64,000 bases of DNA, taken from positions 1-64,000 of the forward strand of contig NZ_BSSU01000009.1 in assembly GCF_030161415.1 (NCBI RefSeq). The letters run 5' to 3'. The first letter of the stretch is position 1; the number at the start of each line of letters is the position of its first letter. The position numbers and the translations under genes are program-made. Of this stretch, positions 44,418 through 54,872 are shown in pieces. Under the pieces are notes generated by a model. The model saw only the letters and a list, made by a program, of their open reading frames with translations. It made no database searches and was not told where the DNA came from. This DNA is from Thalassotalea eurytherma. GTDB lineage: Bacteria > Pseudomonadota > Gammaproteobacteria > Enterobacterales > Alteromonadaceae.

Positions 44418-46049
44418 ATGTTATCAACACGCTCTTTTTGGCAAGCCCTTCAATATTTTAAAAATAAAACCCTATTAACAATATTCTTTTTTGGTGTTGC
44501 TTCTGGTTTTCCTTGGGTGATGATAGGTTCAGCAATGAGCGGGTGGCTAAAGGACGAAGGCTTATCTCGCAGTAGCATTGGTTTATTTGGTTTTATCTTT
44601 GTTGCTTACAGTATCAATTTTTTATGGTCGCCACTCGTTGATCGTATCAAGATTTTCCTTATCGGAAAAACCTTAGGTCAACGTCGTAGTTGGATATTTA
44701 CCTCACAGCTCATTATTGCATTTACCTGCTTTCAACTTAGCTACTTAGATGCATCATCCTCTTTAGCTTTTATGGCGACGCTTGGCCTCATTATCGCCAT
44801 TGCGGGTGCTACCCAAGATATTGCTATTGATGCTTACCGTATCGATAGTTTGGGCTCACAAGATAACAACGAAATGGCAGCAGGTTCGGCCATGGCAACG
44901 TCAGGATGGTGGACAGGTTATGCCGGCTTAGGTGCAATTCCATTCTTGCTTGCCGACCAACCTAACTGGCAATGGTCACAAGTATATATGGTGCTTTCGA
45001 TAATCATGGTCCTGCTAATGGCAACGGTACTAATTGTGAATGAGCCTGTTAGCAATAGAGAGGCTGTGCACGATCAGATAGAGAACCAATACCAATTGGC
45101 GTTAACAACTCACGGCAGTAATCACTTCCTTGTTTTATTTAGCTTGCCATTAATTATCTTAATAATTGCCTATGCTAATTTTGGTTACCCTATGTGGCCT
45201 GAGAATTTAATCGATACAAGCAACAAATTTTTGACGGTAAGCCTAATGGTTTTTGCCTTGTTTGGTTTATTTATATCCCAGATGGTTAAGTTAAATAGAA
45301 AAGTTTCTTCAACCATTTCTGAGCAAGGCACACCTACGAAAAAACAATCGCCAAGTACCTCAATTAGGCTAACGGCATGGTTGCTGACTACCTTAGTCGC
45401 TCCCATTCAGGAGTTTTTTCAAAGAAATGGCGTAAAACTGAGCCTATCTATCTTGTTATTTATCTTTTTATTCAAGCTCGGTGAGGCCTATTTAGGTCGT
45501 ATGTCTATCGTATTCTATCGTGAGGTCGGTTTCTCTAATGCCGATATCGCTTATTATTCGAAAATGATTAACTGGTCAGTCACAATTGTTTTTTCTCTGA
45601 TCGGCAGTATTTTCACTATTCGATACGGCATTTTGAAAGGATTGTTTATTGGCGGTATTGCCATGTCGGCAAGTAACTTATTATTCTCGGTTATGGCAAT
45701 CGTAGGCCCTAACAAAGAACTTTTTGCCTTTACCGTGTTAGTAGATGGGTTTACGTCGGCATGGGGCTCAGTCGCTTTCGTCGCCCTGTTATCAGTGCTG
45801 TGTAATAAAACGTTTACCGCAAGTCAATATGCTTTAATGGCTTCACTAGGCACATTCGGGCGAGTAATGTTGGGTTCATATTCTGGTATTGTTGTCGATT
45901 GGTTAGATGGTAATTGGGCACTTTTCTTTGTCTTAACAGCATTGATGGTCATTCCAAGTTTGTTATTTTTATACGCAATCAGAAAGCCACTCAATGCAAT
46001 TATTGAAAAAAACAGCCAAACAATTGCGCCAGACGATAAAGCGACATAA
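44418..46049 (+). CDS. ampG: AmpG-like muropeptide permease (MFS)
   Basis: A 543-aa major facilitator protein with about 12-14 helices. It resembles AmpG, which imports GlcNAc-anhydroMurNAc peptides during cell-wall recycling: FFFGVASGFPWVMIGSAMSGWL, NFLWSPLVDRIK, GATQDIAIDAYRID. It is longer than the E. coli protein (491), mostly from a loop about 215-325. Gene context with bolA and yajG supports the call. ATG 44418 has no strong site. Confidence 0.88.
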   Translation: MLSTRSFWQALQYFKNKTLLTIFFFGVASGFPWVMIGSAMSGWLKDEGLSRSSIGLFGFIFVAYSINFLWSPLVDRIKIFLIGKTLGQRRSWIFTSQLIIAFTCFQLSYLDASSSLAFMATLGLIIAIAGATQDIAIDAYRIDSLGSQDNNEMAAGSAMATSGWWTGYAGLGAIPFLLADQPNWQWSQVYMVLSIIMVLLMATVLIVNEPVSNREAVHDQIENQYQLALTTHGSNHFLVLFSLPLIILIIAYANFGYPMWPENLIDTSNKFLTVSLMVFALFGLFISQMVKLNRKVSSTISEQGTPTKKQSPSTSIRLTAWLLTTLVAPIQEFFQRNGVKLSLSILLFIFLFKLGEAYLGRMSIVFYREVGFSNADIAYYSKMINWSVTIVFSLIGSIFTIRYGILKGLFIGGIAMSASNLLFSVMAIVGPNKELFAFTVLVDGFTSAWGSVAFVALLSVLCNKTFTASQYALMASLGTFGRVMLGSYSGIVVDWLDGNWALFFVLTALMVIPSLLFLYAIRKPLNAIIEKNSQTIAPDDKAT

Positions 46050-46081
46050 GATAAAAACAGGTAATTTATTCAGGTAAACTT

Positions 46082-46255
46082 ATGATAAGACTATTTTTCT
46101 TGGTGCCCATCATGATGTGTGCTATCTGGTGGTGGTACTTAAAGTCAAAAGGGTATCAAGCTAAAGATGGCGTTAAAGGCTTTGCTTATATCATTGGCTT
46201 CAACACGTTAATCATCGGTTTTTTCGTCTTTATGATTTGGTTTACCAGCCAATAA
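46082..46255 (+). CDS. Small membrane protein, 57 aa
   Basis: An ATG at 46082 (with AGG upstream) opens a 57-residue frame with two hydrophobic helices: MIRLFFLVPIMMCAIWWWYL and a second (about 34-53, FAYIIGFNTLIIGFFVFMIW) separated by a short basic loop. It ends at TAA 46253-46255, directly before a strong terminator, and follows ampG by 32 bases, which supports co-expression. Function unknown. Confidence 0.6.
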   Translation: MIRLFFLVPIMMCAIWWWYLKSKGYQAKDGVKGFAYIIGFNTLIIGFFVFMIWFTSQ

Positions 46256-46260
46256 GCGCA

Positions 46261-46290
46261 AAAAAAGGAAAGCATTTAGCTTTCCTTTTT
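46261..46290. terminator. Bidirectional terminator between the ampG cluster and yaiI
   Basis: AAAAAGGAAAGC / GCTTTCCTTTTT stem with an ATTTA loop. It overlaps the end of the convergent yaiI gene by one base. Confidence 0.9.
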
Positions 46291-46736
46291 TATTTATGTT
46301 TTGCGATAAAGCTATCAAGTTGATTAGCAAATGTCTGCTTATCTTGTGCTGATAGTTTATCTGGTCCTTTCGTTTGCATGCCACTAGCACGCATTGTATC
46401 CATAAAGTCTCGAATATTTAGGCGCTGCTTAATGTTTTCTGCCGTGAGCATCTCGCCACGTGGGCTTAATGCAAATGCCGATTTTGCGATGATTTCATCG
46501 GCCAGTGGAATGTCAGAGGTAATCACTAAGTCATTTGGAGTAACACGCTGGACAATTTCATTGTCAGCAACATCAAACCCTGACGCTACTTGCATAAACT
46601 TGATATACGGCGACTTAGCCACTCGCATCGGGTGATTAGCAACTAACGTAGTTTCTATTTGTGTGCGCTGTGCTGCTCTAAAAATAATTTCTTTAATAAC
46701 AACAGGACATGCGTCTGCATCAACCCAAATTTTCAT
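46290..46736 (-). CDS. yaiI: YaiI/YqxD family protein (DUF188)
   Basis: A 148-aa protein of the YaiI/YqxD family. The start [22 protein letters not shown] has the PIN-like acidic signature, followed by [12 protein letters not shown] and [13 protein letters not shown] nuclease role is suspected from the fold but not established. Normal length for the family. Confidence 0.92.
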   Translation of the reverse strand: MKIWVDADACPVVIKEIIFRAAQRTQIETTLVANHPMRVAKSPYIKFMQVASGFDVADNEIVQRVTPNDLVITSDIPLADEIIAKSAFALSPRGEMLTAENIKQRLNIRDFMDTMRASGMQTKGPDKLSAQDKQTFANQLDSFIAKHK

Positions 46737-46751
46737 GTATTTCCTTTCAAT

Positions 46752-47246
46752 TTAATCACCTGATAAATTATCTTCGTTGTGTTGTAACTCATCTATAATC
46801 ACAACGCTACTGAGTATCAATGGCACATGATTTGGCTCCGCAATATCTACACCGTAGGTATCAGTAAATGAAAACCACGACTTAGACACTGACGCGATGG
46901 GTTGATCGTCAACCAAAAAATCATATTCATGAGCAAGAAAGTCGCCTACTATCAAAATATCTTGCCCGTTATAATTCAAATAATATTTACTACCAAACCA
47001 ACTGAAGAATTTTTTTCTAAGTTTAGCTTTACTGCCATCATTAAAGGTTAAGAAAAAGGTAGGTCTTATAGAAAAGATTTTACGCTTTATAATCGCAACT
47101 TGCTGCTCGTGAGGATCTTGCATAATGAAAGTTCGTCGAAGCGACAACAGTTTTGACACAATTTCAAAGGCAAGCTCATCATGCTCATTTTTGATTTGAA
47201 ACACATCTCTTAACGAGAAAATCTTTTGTCGCAAAATAAAGCGCAT
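46752..47246 (-). CDS. LURP-one-related / Tubby-like beta-barrel protein
   Basis: A 164-aa protein without a signal. It resembles the LURP-one/YxjI family: MRFILRQKIFSLRDVFQIKNEHDELAFEIVSKLLSL, with alternating beta strands around a likely central helix. The function of bacterial members is unclear; membrane phospholipid binding is suggested for the fold. It ends 15 bases before yaiI begins, so the two may be co-transcribed. Confidence 0.75.
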   Translation of the reverse strand: MRFILRQKIFSLRDVFQIKNEHDELAFEIVSKLLSLRRTFIMQDPHEQQVAIIKRKIFSIRPTFFLTFNDGSKAKLRKKFFSWFGSKYYLNYNGQDILIVGDFLAHEYDFLVDDQPIASVSKSWFSFTDTYGVDIAEPNHVPLILSSVVIIDELQHNEDNLSGD

Positions 47247-47288
47247 ACTTTTACCTCAATATCCTTTTCATCATCCATTGCTCTACTT

Positions 47289-49991
47289 TTAAGAGTCAAA
47301 CGTTATCCTTGGTGGTTGTTCACTCGTTTTTTCTACTTGTCCATGACACAAGAGTATACGTTTAGAGGAAACGCCCCCCTGCTGAACCAAATAATCTTTA
47401 AATGCTTGTCCACGTTGCTCACTCAGTTGATGTAAATAAGTGACGAGGGCTTTGTCATCAAAGCTATGCTCATTAGGCAAATCAGCCGTAGTAGCAATCG
47501 CACATACTTTAAATTGTAAATCAGGTTTATCAACCATTAACTTAATTAAATTAGTAACAAACGGGGTTTGCTGTTCTGATATTTCAATTTGTTGAGGTTG
47601 ATACACAAGATCTTCTATCCGGATTTTCAGCATCATCTCGCCAGCAATTTTTGCCAAGGATAAAACATTGCCGTATGGCACCACGGTTTGCATCAAATAG
47701 CTTTCAGCTGCAACCATTACCGCCTTTTGCGTAATAATGCCAATAAAGCTTTGTAAACCAAACTCTGGTGAACTAACATCGCCTGACAATGGCAAATCTA
47801 ACTCTAAGTTACCTTTGCTGTCTTGGAGCATATTGAGGGCAGTATTAAGAGAAATTACCGAGTCATTTTTTTCTACACTTCCTTGCTCTTTATTTTCTTT
47901 GGCTAGCTCTAAGCCTCGGACAAAAAGCTCACTATTTCCCGAAATTTTGTTATCGACAACTTTTACATCTAATTGGCTATCGAGTTGGCCACTTAGAATA
48001 TTAACATTGCCTCCCTTAGCAAAATAACCAACAATTTTTGGCAATGCTAACTCATTTATATCACCCATTATCGACATATTCATTTGAGGGTTAAATGCTT
48101 GGTAATCTCCTTTCAAGGCAAAATCAGCATGTCTGCCGGTATTGCCTGACAATTGAAACCTTGTCACTTTCGTTGCATCTGTATTATCTAAAGCCTCAAC
48201 ACGTATTTCTTTAAAATCTACTTGAGCGTTAAAATGAGGTGTTGCAACAGTATCTTCAACGGTTAATTGTCCTGTTGTTGTAATTAAGTCAATCGCATAA
48301 GTTAAGTTATTAGCCGCTGCCTCTTGCTCTGTTTCATTGGTATTTTCAAGTGATGATTCTTCTTCTGCAGTTTCATTTGATAGTGCGACTAAGTTTTTCA
48401 ATACTTGATTTTCAAAGATCAAATTGGCGTTAATCGTATCAACATGTAAGTGGTTTGCTGTGATATGCGTTGAAGCACTTTCAGAGCTGTAACTAACACC
48501 GATATTTTTCAATAGCACTTGTTCAATAGCCGCTAATGGCGCCAATTTCTCATGCTTTTGGGATGACTTAATATCGTTAATTGTCAGCAAGTTAGCCTTT
48601 GTCATTAATTGTTGTTTTTGACCACTGATCTCAACATCTGGCAACATCAACTCTGCAACTGATAACACTAGTGCTTCAGTTGCCTTATTAACAACGTTTA
48701 ACTGCGACATCTTGGTTGAAGTTACGCCTGACAACTGCTGCTCTTTCATAGCCAGATTAGGCAATTGCCAAGACAAATCATCTAAGGACAACGACAATGC
48801 TTGTTTCGTATCAAATATTTCAGCTGAATTTATCTTTAAATCACTGCTACTGATAAGTGCATTATTGGTCGCATAGTTAAGTATTGTTAATCTCCAATCA
48901 ATGCTCGCCAAGCTGGCTTCGACACCATGATTGAGACTATTCGCTGAAACGTTCTCAATGTTTAAATCAGCACCTTCAAGTGAAAGCTGTTCATTTTGGT
49001 AGCCTATTCGAGCACTTTTAAACGTAACCGTATCAATTTTTGCTTGGCTGTCATCGTCAAGCATTTTTGTAGTAATTCCACTTACCAAGAGATTTAAACC
49101 ATTTGTTGATACGTCGTTGCCAGCCAAATTTAACGCGTCGGCTGATAGTTCAATTTGCCCTGCGCTCAAACTTAGTTGCTGGTTTAATCTCGGAATACTA
49201 GCCTCAATAACCGACAACTTTGTATCGCTAAGGCTGATGTTAGTCGTTGTTTTTTGTTTGATGGTAAAGTGCGTCGACACGCCAACAGTTGCTGATACGT
49301 CGTTAAAATCAGTAGGAAACCATTCTGCAAAATTTGCAATAGTGACATTTTCTAGGCTGATACTACCTGTGTAGTGCTGTCCTATCAGATCTAGTTTTGT
49401 TTCTAATGTTATTGGTGCAGCATTAATTTTACCGGAAAATTCCAGTTCTAAATGTTGATCATTGGTAGCATATGTTAAAGATTCAATTCCCACGTCATCA
49501 ATATTAAGTGTATGGGTTTCGTTAGCGTTAAGGACAATCTGACTGTTCAATAAGTCAATTGTATCTGCACTTAGCTGCCATTGATTATCTGATTTTGTTT
49601 CTGCTGTTTCACTATTGCTAGTTTCATTAGGCTGCTTTTGGCCAAGTACCTGCCAACTTTCATTCACCCTATTTAGAGGCAAGTAAATACCAGATAACTC
49701 AAAATGTTGAAAATGGATATTTTTACGAAATAGTGCAGAAAACGATAGCTGCATCTCGCCATTTTTCAATCCAAAAACTTTCTCGCTTGTACTATGCAGT
49801 GTTAACTCTTCTACCGTTAACGACAACAAAAAAGGATTCAAACGAATATGAGCCTGCTCATTCATCGTTAGCTTATAAGGGGCTAATTGTTTAGCGATCA
49901 CGAGCGAAAATAACTGTGGGCTAAATAGCCATAACAACCCTAACAAACCTATCAGAACCACAAAAAACCAAGATAACACACGTAATAGCAT
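47289..49991 (-). CDS. Large DUF748 (AsmA-like) membrane-anchored protein
   Basis: A 900-aa protein with one N-terminal helix (about 4-26) and a long, mostly beta extracytoplasmic region, typical of DUF748. Members belong to the AsmA-like group tied to envelope lipid traffic or homeostasis. Near the C-terminus, QRGQAFKDYLVQQGGVSSKRI is the DUF748 end segment that resembles an OmpA-like motif. Low-complexity acidic stretches lie around residues 545-565. Start ATG at 49991; a terminator lies beyond its promoter side. Confidence 0.85.
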   Translation of the reverse strand: MLLRVLSWFFVVLIGLLGLLWLFSPQLFSLVIAKQLAPYKLTMNEQAHIRLNPFLLSLTVEELTLHSTSEKVFGLKNGEMQLSFSALFRKNIHFQHFELSGIYLPLNRVNESWQVLGQKQPNETSNSETAETKSDNQWQLSADTIDLLNSQIVLNANETHTLNIDDVGIESLTYATNDQHLELEFSGKINAAPITLETKLDLIGQHYTGSISLENVTIANFAEWFPTDFNDVSATVGVSTHFTIKQKTTTNISLSDTKLSVIEASIPRLNQQLSLSAGQIELSADALNLAGNDVSTNGLNLLVSGITTKMLDDDSQAKIDTVTFKSARIGYQNEQLSLEGADLNIENVSANSLNHGVEASLASIDWRLTILNYATNNALISSSDLKINSAEIFDTKQALSLSLDDLSWQLPNLAMKEQQLSGVTSTKMSQLNVVNKATEALVLSVAELMLPDVEISGQKQQLMTKANLLTINDIKSSQKHEKLAPLAAIEQVLLKNIGVSYSSESASTHITANHLHVDTINANLIFENQVLKNLVALSNETAEEESSLENTNETEQEAAANNLTYAIDLITTTGQLTVEDTVATPHFNAQVDFKEIRVEALDNTDATKVTRFQLSGNTGRHADFALKGDYQAFNPQMNMSIMGDINELALPKIVGYFAKGGNVNILSGQLDSQLDVKVVDNKISGNSELFVRGLELAKENKEQGSVEKNDSVISLNTALNMLQDSKGNLELDLPLSGDVSSPEFGLQSFIGIITQKAVMVAAESYLMQTVVPYGNVLSLAKIAGEMMLKIRIEDLVYQPQQIEISEQQTPFVTNLIKLMVDKPDLQFKVCAIATTADLPNEHSFDDKALVTYLHQLSEQRGQAFKDYLVQQGGVSSKRILLCHGQVEKTSEQPPRITFDS

Positions 49992-50070
49992 CTCAAATCC
50001 ATAGAATTTTTTTTATATACGCTTAGTGTAGAGAATCACAAGCAAAAGCCAAGTGCTATTGTTAAGACAT

Positions 50071-50100
50071 AAAAAATGCGCTCTAGTGAGCGCATTTTTT
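50071..50100 (-). terminator. Terminator after guaA
   Basis: AAAAAATGCGCTC / GAGCGCATTTTTT with a TAGT loop. It lies 42 bases past the guaA stop. Confidence 0.92.
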
Positions 50101-50141
50101 TCAGCTGAACTATCTAATAATTAGAGACATTCAAACGTGAA

Positions 50142-51719
50142 TTATTCCCACTCGATTGTCGCAGGTGGTTTACCTGACACATCGTAAACAACGCGAGAAA
50201 TACCATCGATTTCATTAATGATACGGTTAGACACTAATCCTAAGAAATCATAAGGTAGATGTGCCCAATGCGCAGTCATAAAATCTATTGTTTCAACCGC
50301 ACGTAAACTTACCACCCAATCGTACTTGCGCCCGTCGCCCATAACACCAACAGAGCGCACAGGTAAGAACACAGTGAAAGCTTGGCTTACTTTGTTGTAT
50401 AAGTCGTGTTTATGAAGCTCTTCAATGAAAATTGCATCAGCGCGACGTAATAAATCACAGTACTCTTTCTTCACTTCACCTAATACACGCACACCTAAAC
50501 CAGGACCAGGGAATGGATGACGGTATAACATGTCGTATGGTAAACCAAGTTCTAAACCTATTTTACGCACTTCATCTTTAAATAACTCACGTAATGGCTC
50601 AACTAAACCAAGTTCCATATCTTCAGGCAAGCCACCTACGTTATGATGAGATTTAATTACATGTGCTTTACCTGTTTTAGATGCTGCAGATTCAATAACG
50701 TCTGGGTAAATTGTCCCTTGCGCTAACCATTTAGCATTTTTCAGTTTGCTCGCTTCTTCGTCAAAGACTTCAACGAAAACGTTACCAATAATTTTACGCT
50801 TAGCTTCAGGATCATTTTCACCTTCAAGACGATCTAAGAAACGTTGCTCTGCATTGATATGAACGATGTTTAAGCCGAAATGGTCACCAAACATATCCAT
50901 GACTTGTTCCCCTTCGTTTAAACGAAGTAAACCATTATCAACAAATACACACGTTAACTTATCGCCAATCGCGCGGTGCAGAAGCATTGCCACAACTGAT
51001 GAATCAACACCACCAGATAAACCTAGAACAACTTCATCATCGCCCACTTGCTCTTTCATTTTGGCAACGGCATCTTCAATAATAGATGCAGAAGTCCATA
51101 ACTTTTCACACTGGCAGATATCAACAACAAAATGCTCTAGAATACGCATGCCTTGTTTCGTGTGGGTTACTTCAGGGTGGAACTGCACGCCATAGAAGTT
51201 TTTCTCTTCATTAGCCATTGCTGCATGAGCACAGCTAGATGTTTTCGCAATAGTGCTAAAGCCAGCTGGAATGTCTGAGACTTTGTCACCATGGCTCATC
51301 CATACATCTAATACAGCGTTACCATTAGCACCAATTGAGTCTTCAATATTCTTAAACAAAGACGATTGCTTGATAATTTCAACGCCAGCATAACCAAACT
51401 CTTTGTGATCTGAAGATTGAACACTACCACCCAATTGTTCAGCCATTGTTTGCATGCCGTAACAAATACCTAAAACAGGAACACCAGCATTAAATACATA
51501 CTCTGGTGCACGCGGTGAATCAGCTTCAGTTACACTTTCAGGGCCACCGGCTAAAATAATACCCGTTGGATTGAATTCTTTAATTTGCTCTTCAGTAACG
51601 TCCCAAGCCCATAGCTCACAATAAACACCAATTTCACGCACACGACGCGCAATTAATTGAGTGTATTGAGAACCGAAGTCTAAGATGAGGACTCGTGAAT
51701 CATGGATATCTTTGGTCAT
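50142..51719 (-). CDS. guaA: GMP synthase (glutamine-hydrolysing)
   Basis: A 525-aa protein that makes GMP from XMP. The N-terminal class I amidotransferase has LGICYGMQ (nucleophile Cys near 86) and FHPEVTHT (catalytic His/Glu). The ATP-pyrophosphatase domain has LSGGVDSSV near residue 236, and the C-terminal dimerisation domain ends PPATIEWE. It lies downstream of guaB with 184 bases between, containing two hairpins. Confidence 0.97.
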   Translation of the reverse strand: MTKDIHDSRVLILDFGSQYTQLIARRVREIGVYCELWAWDVTEEQIKEFNPTGIILAGGPESVTEADSPRAPEYVFNAGVPVLGICYGMQTMAEQLGGSVQSSDHKEFGYAGVEIIKQSSLFKNIEDSIGANGNAVLDVWMSHGDKVSDIPAGFSTIAKTSSCAHAAMANEEKNFYGVQFHPEVTHTKQGMRILEHFVVDICQCEKLWTSASIIEDAVAKMKEQVGDDEVVLGLSGGVDSSVVAMLLHRAIGDKLTCVFVDNGLLRLNEGEQVMDMFGDHFGLNIVHINAEQRFLDRLEGENDPEAKRKIIGNVFVEVFDEEASKLKNAKWLAQGTIYPDVIESAASKTGKAHVIKSHHNVGGLPEDMELGLVEPLRELFKDEVRKIGLELGLPYDMLYRHPFPGPGLGVRVLGEVKKEYCDLLRRADAIFIEELHKHDLYNKVSQAFTVFLPVRSVGVMGDGRKYDWVVSLRAVETIDFMTAHWAHLPYDFLGLVSNRIINEIDGISRVVYDVSGKPPATIEWE

Positions 51720-51744
51720 ATCAAACCCTATAATTAATAAAGTG

Positions 51745-51769
51745 AAGGCTGGCCTTTGAGACCAGCCTT
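51745..51769 (-). terminator. Hairpin between guaB and guaA (possible attenuator or terminator)
   Basis: AAGGCTGG / CCAGCCTT stem, 9-base loop, followed on the minus strand by CACTTTATT, so only a weak T run. It could partly separate guaB from guaA. Confidence 0.45.
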
Positions 51770-51807
51770 AATAGTAATTTTTAAGAATCACTTATTTGGC
51801 AGATAAT

Positions 51808-51879
51808 CGGCACTAGAGCAAAGAAGAAACACAGAGCTTGGTTTACCAAGTGAGTACTTCTGATGCCGTTATAGTGCCG
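51808..51879. repeat. Conserved hairpin element, copy B
   Basis: The outer stem CGGCACTA (51808-51815) pairs with TAGTGCCG (51872-51879). A middle AGAAG/CTTCT stem and an inner CTTGG-TTTA-CCAAG (51837-51850) sit inside. The inner part matches copy A at 29553-29566 with a compensating G-C for A-T change. Confidence 0.65.
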
Positions 51880-51903
51880 ACTAGCAATCAAATGATGATT
51901 CGA

Positions 51904-53376
51904 CTAGCCCATTCTGTAATTTGGGGCTTCTTTAGTAATGGTCACATCATGCACATGTGACTCCCCCATACCGGCAGCAGTTATTTTCATAAACTGTGGC
52001 TTAGTGCGCATTTCTTCAATCGTTGCACTACCTGTTAATCCCATTGATGAGCGCAAGCCGCCCATTTGCTGGTGGATAATGGCAGCAACAGGGCCTTTAT
52101 ATGCTACGCGACCTTCAATACCTTCAGGAACAAGTTTGTCTGCTTCACCGTCGGTTTTCTGGAAGTAACGGTCACTTGAACCTTCTTTTTGTGCCATAGC
52201 GCCTAAAGAACCCATGCCGCGATACGATTTATAGTAACGGCCTTGATAAAGTTCAACTTCACCTGGTGACTCTTCAGTACCAGCGAACATAGAACCAACC
52301 ATTACACAGTGTGCGCCTGCAACTAGGGCTTTAGCAATATCACCAGAAAAACGAATACCGCCATCAGCAATTACAGGTATGCCTGTACCTTGTAATGCTT
52401 CTACTGCATCAGAAATTGCTGTTAATTGTGGAACACCAACACCCGTTACGATACGTGTAGTACAAATTGAACCAGGGCCAATACCTACCTTAACTGCGTC
52501 AACACCGGCATCAGCTAATGCTTTTGCACCAGAACCAGTTGCTACGTTACCAGCGATAATCTGTAGGTTAGGATATTTCGCTCGTGTTTCTGCAACACGA
52601 TCTAAAACGCCTTGAGAGTGACCATGTGATGTATCAATTAATAGAACATCAACACCCGCTTCAACTAGGGCATCAATTCGTTCATCAGTACCAGCACCAA
52701 CCCCAACAGCAGCACCGGCACGTAAGCGACCTAATTCGTCTTTACAGGCATTGGGTTTGCTTTCAGCTTTTTTATAATCTTTTACTGTAATCATGCCTTC
52801 AAGTTTGAAAACATCATTCACAACTAAGATTTTCTCAATGCGATGTTCATGCATTAAGCCAAGAATTTCTTCACGTTGCGCGCCAGCTTGCACCGTAATT
52901 AACTTAGCTTTAGGTGTCATTAATTCTGACACCGCTTTTGAAAGGTCTGTTTCAAAACGTAAATCACGGCCGGTAATAATACCAACAAGATTATTCTCAG
53001 CATCTACAACAGGAAAACCAGAAAAACCTAGTTCATCGGCAAGTCGCATAACTTCTTCTGTAGTTGCATCAGGAGACACAGTTACAGGGTGAGAAACAAT
53101 ACCACTTTCATATTTTTTAACCTGAGCAACATTTTTAGCCTGCTCAGCAATCGTCATGTTTTTGTGAATAAAACCGATACCACCTTCTTGCGCGAGTGTG
53201 ATCGCAAGACGTGCTTCAGTTACTGTGTCCATAGACGCAGAAACCATAGGAACGTTCAACGAAATTTTTCGCGTAAGTTTAGTAGTTAAATCGGCAGTAT
53301 GAGGCAGTACCGTAGAATGGGCAGGTACTAGTAGAACATCATCAAATGTCAGTGCTTCTTGGGCAATTCTTAGCAT
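51904..53376 (-). CDS. guaB: IMP dehydrogenase
   Basis: A 490-aa enzyme converting IMP to XMP. It has a barrel with the catalytic loop [15 protein letters not shown] (Cys near 305) and an inserted pair of CBS domains (about 90-205, with [21 protein letters not shown]). The flap region near [10 protein letters not shown] is intact. It precedes guaA as in most gammaproteobacteria. I found no clear PurR operator upstream. Confidence 0.97.
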   Translation of the reverse strand: MLRIAQEALTFDDVLLVPAHSTVLPHTADLTTKLTRKISLNVPMVSASMDTVTEARLAITLAQEGGIGFIHKNMTIAEQAKNVAQVKKYESGIVSHPVTVSPDATTEEVMRLADELGFSGFPVVDAENNLVGIITGRDLRFETDLSKAVSELMTPKAKLITVQAGAQREEILGLMHEHRIEKILVVNDVFKLEGMITVKDYKKAESKPNACKDELGRLRAGAAVGVGAGTDERIDALVEAGVDVLLIDTSHGHSQGVLDRVAETRAKYPNLQIIAGNVATGSGAKALADAGVDAVKVGIGPGSICTTRIVTGVGVPQLTAISDAVEALQGTGIPVIADGGIRFSGDIAKALVAGAHCVMVGSMFAGTEESPGEVELYQGRYYKSYRGMGSLGAMAQKEGSSDRYFQKTDGEADKLVPEGIEGRVAYKGPVAAIIHQQMGGLRSSMGLTGSATIEEMRTKPQFMKITAAGMGESHVHDVTITKEAPNYRMG

Positions 53377-53522
53377 CGCAATATCTCACCAAGGTGTAAG
53401 GAAGAGGATTTAATATTGCGGCAGAATTTTAACCGTTTTATTAAAATAGGTAAACTTAATTCTTTAAAAAATTTATACTATTGCCAATAAAAGTGAAAAT
53501 ATTACAAAAGAAACCAAGTTTT

Positions 53523-54872
53523 ATGACAAATCCACACATTTTACAAGTCAGCCAGCTAACACAAAAAGTACGTTTCATGTTGGAATCTGAGCTGAATACC
53601 GTTTGGATTAGTGGTGAAATATCGAATTTCATCGCGGCAAGCTCTGCTCACTGGTATTTATCGCTGAAAGATCAAAAATCTCAAGTCCGATGTGCGATGT
53701 TTCGCGGTAATAATCGCCGTGTCAGAATAAAACCATCAAATGGGCAACAAGTATTGGTTCGTGCAAAAGTGTCTTTATATGAACCACGCGGTGATTTTCA
53801 GCTCATCATTGAACAAATGGAAGATGCCGGCGACGGTTTATTACGCCAACAATATGAGCAATTAAAAAATAAACTTAGTCAAGAAGGCTTATTTGATTTG
53901 GGGCGTAAACAAGCCTTACCGCCGTTAATTGAAACAATTGGTATCGTGACTTCACCTACTGGCGCCGCAGTTCAAGATATTCTTGCCGTCATTTCGCGAC
54001 GAAACCCATTACTCAATGTCATTATTTATCCCTGCCTAGTGCAAGGAGACCAGGCTGCTAGCCAAATTGCAGAAACCTTATATAGAGCAAACCATCGCAA
54101 CGAATGTGACGTCATCATTGTTGGTCGTGGTGGTGGCTCACTTGAAGATCTTTGGTGCTTTAATGATGAAAGGGTTGCAAGAGCGATTGCCGACTCAGCC
54201 CTACCTGTCATTAGCGCTGTTGGACATGAAGTTGACACAACATTAAGTGATTATGCTGCCGATACACGTGCGCCGACACCATCAGCAGCCGCCGAACTTG
54301 TTTCAGGTGAGTTGGCAAATGTAATCCAACAGCAGAACCAGTTGTTGCAATCCTTAAAATTACGCTTATCTGCTAAGATAAACCAATGGCAAGATAAATT
54401 GACCGCGTTGTCACATCGACATCAGCAATGTCATCCAGTACAAAAACTACAATTAAAACAACAACAAATTGATGAGCTTAACCATCGATTAATGCGCACG
54501 ATTAATCAACGTAAGCTGCTAGTTAATCAACACACCGAACGTTTAGCCCATCGATTACAGCAAACAAATCCAATTAAACAAATCAGTAGTTATCAACAAC
54601 ATCAGGTTCAACTCACAGATAGGTTAATGAGCATAACAAAAACACAACTGACAACTCGTCAGAGCCAATTTAGCCACGTTATCGAACAACTTCATATGAT
54701 TAGCCCACTAGCGACTATTGCTCGGGGTTATAGCGTAACGCGTGATCAAAAGAATAAGGTTGTAAGAAGTGTTGAAGATGTCACTAAGGGCGATGCTATT
54801 TCGATTCAAACCCATGATGGCTACATTGACGCAAAAGTTGAGTCAACCAAGCCTTCATCAAATAGCTCTTAG
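53523..54872 (+). CDS. xseA: Exodeoxyribonuclease VII large subunit
   Basis: A 449-aa subunit with an N-terminal OB fold (VWISGEISNF, AHWYLSLKDQKSQVRCAMFRG) and the catalytic middle domain with TSPTGAAVQDIL, VGRGGGSLEDLWCFND and VGHEVDTTLSDYAADTRAPTPSAAAE. A long coiled coil (about 275-400) follows. ATG 53523 gives the family-like start; a TTG at 53481 would add 14 residues. It diverges from guaB and overlaps the convergent PilZ gene by four bases. Confidence 0.95.
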   Translation: MTNPHILQVSQLTQKVRFMLESELNTVWISGEISNFIAASSAHWYLSLKDQKSQVRCAMFRGNNRRVRIKPSNGQQVLVRAKVSLYEPRGDFQLIIEQMEDAGDGLLRQQYEQLKNKLSQEGLFDLGRKQALPPLIETIGIVTSPTGAAVQDILAVISRRNPLLNVIIYPCLVQGDQAASQIAETLYRANHRNECDVIIVGRGGGSLEDLWCFNDERVARAIADSALPVISAVGHEVDTTLSDYAADTRAPTPSAAAELVSGELANVIQQQNQLLQSLKLRLSAKINQWQDKLTALSHRHQQCHPVQKLQLKQQQIDELNHRLMRTINQRKLLVNQHTERLAHRLQQTNPIKQISSYQQHQVQLTDRLMSITKTQLTTRQSQFSHVIEQLHMISPLATIARGYSVTRDQKNKVVRSVEDVTKGDAISIQTHDGYIDAKVESTKPSSNSS

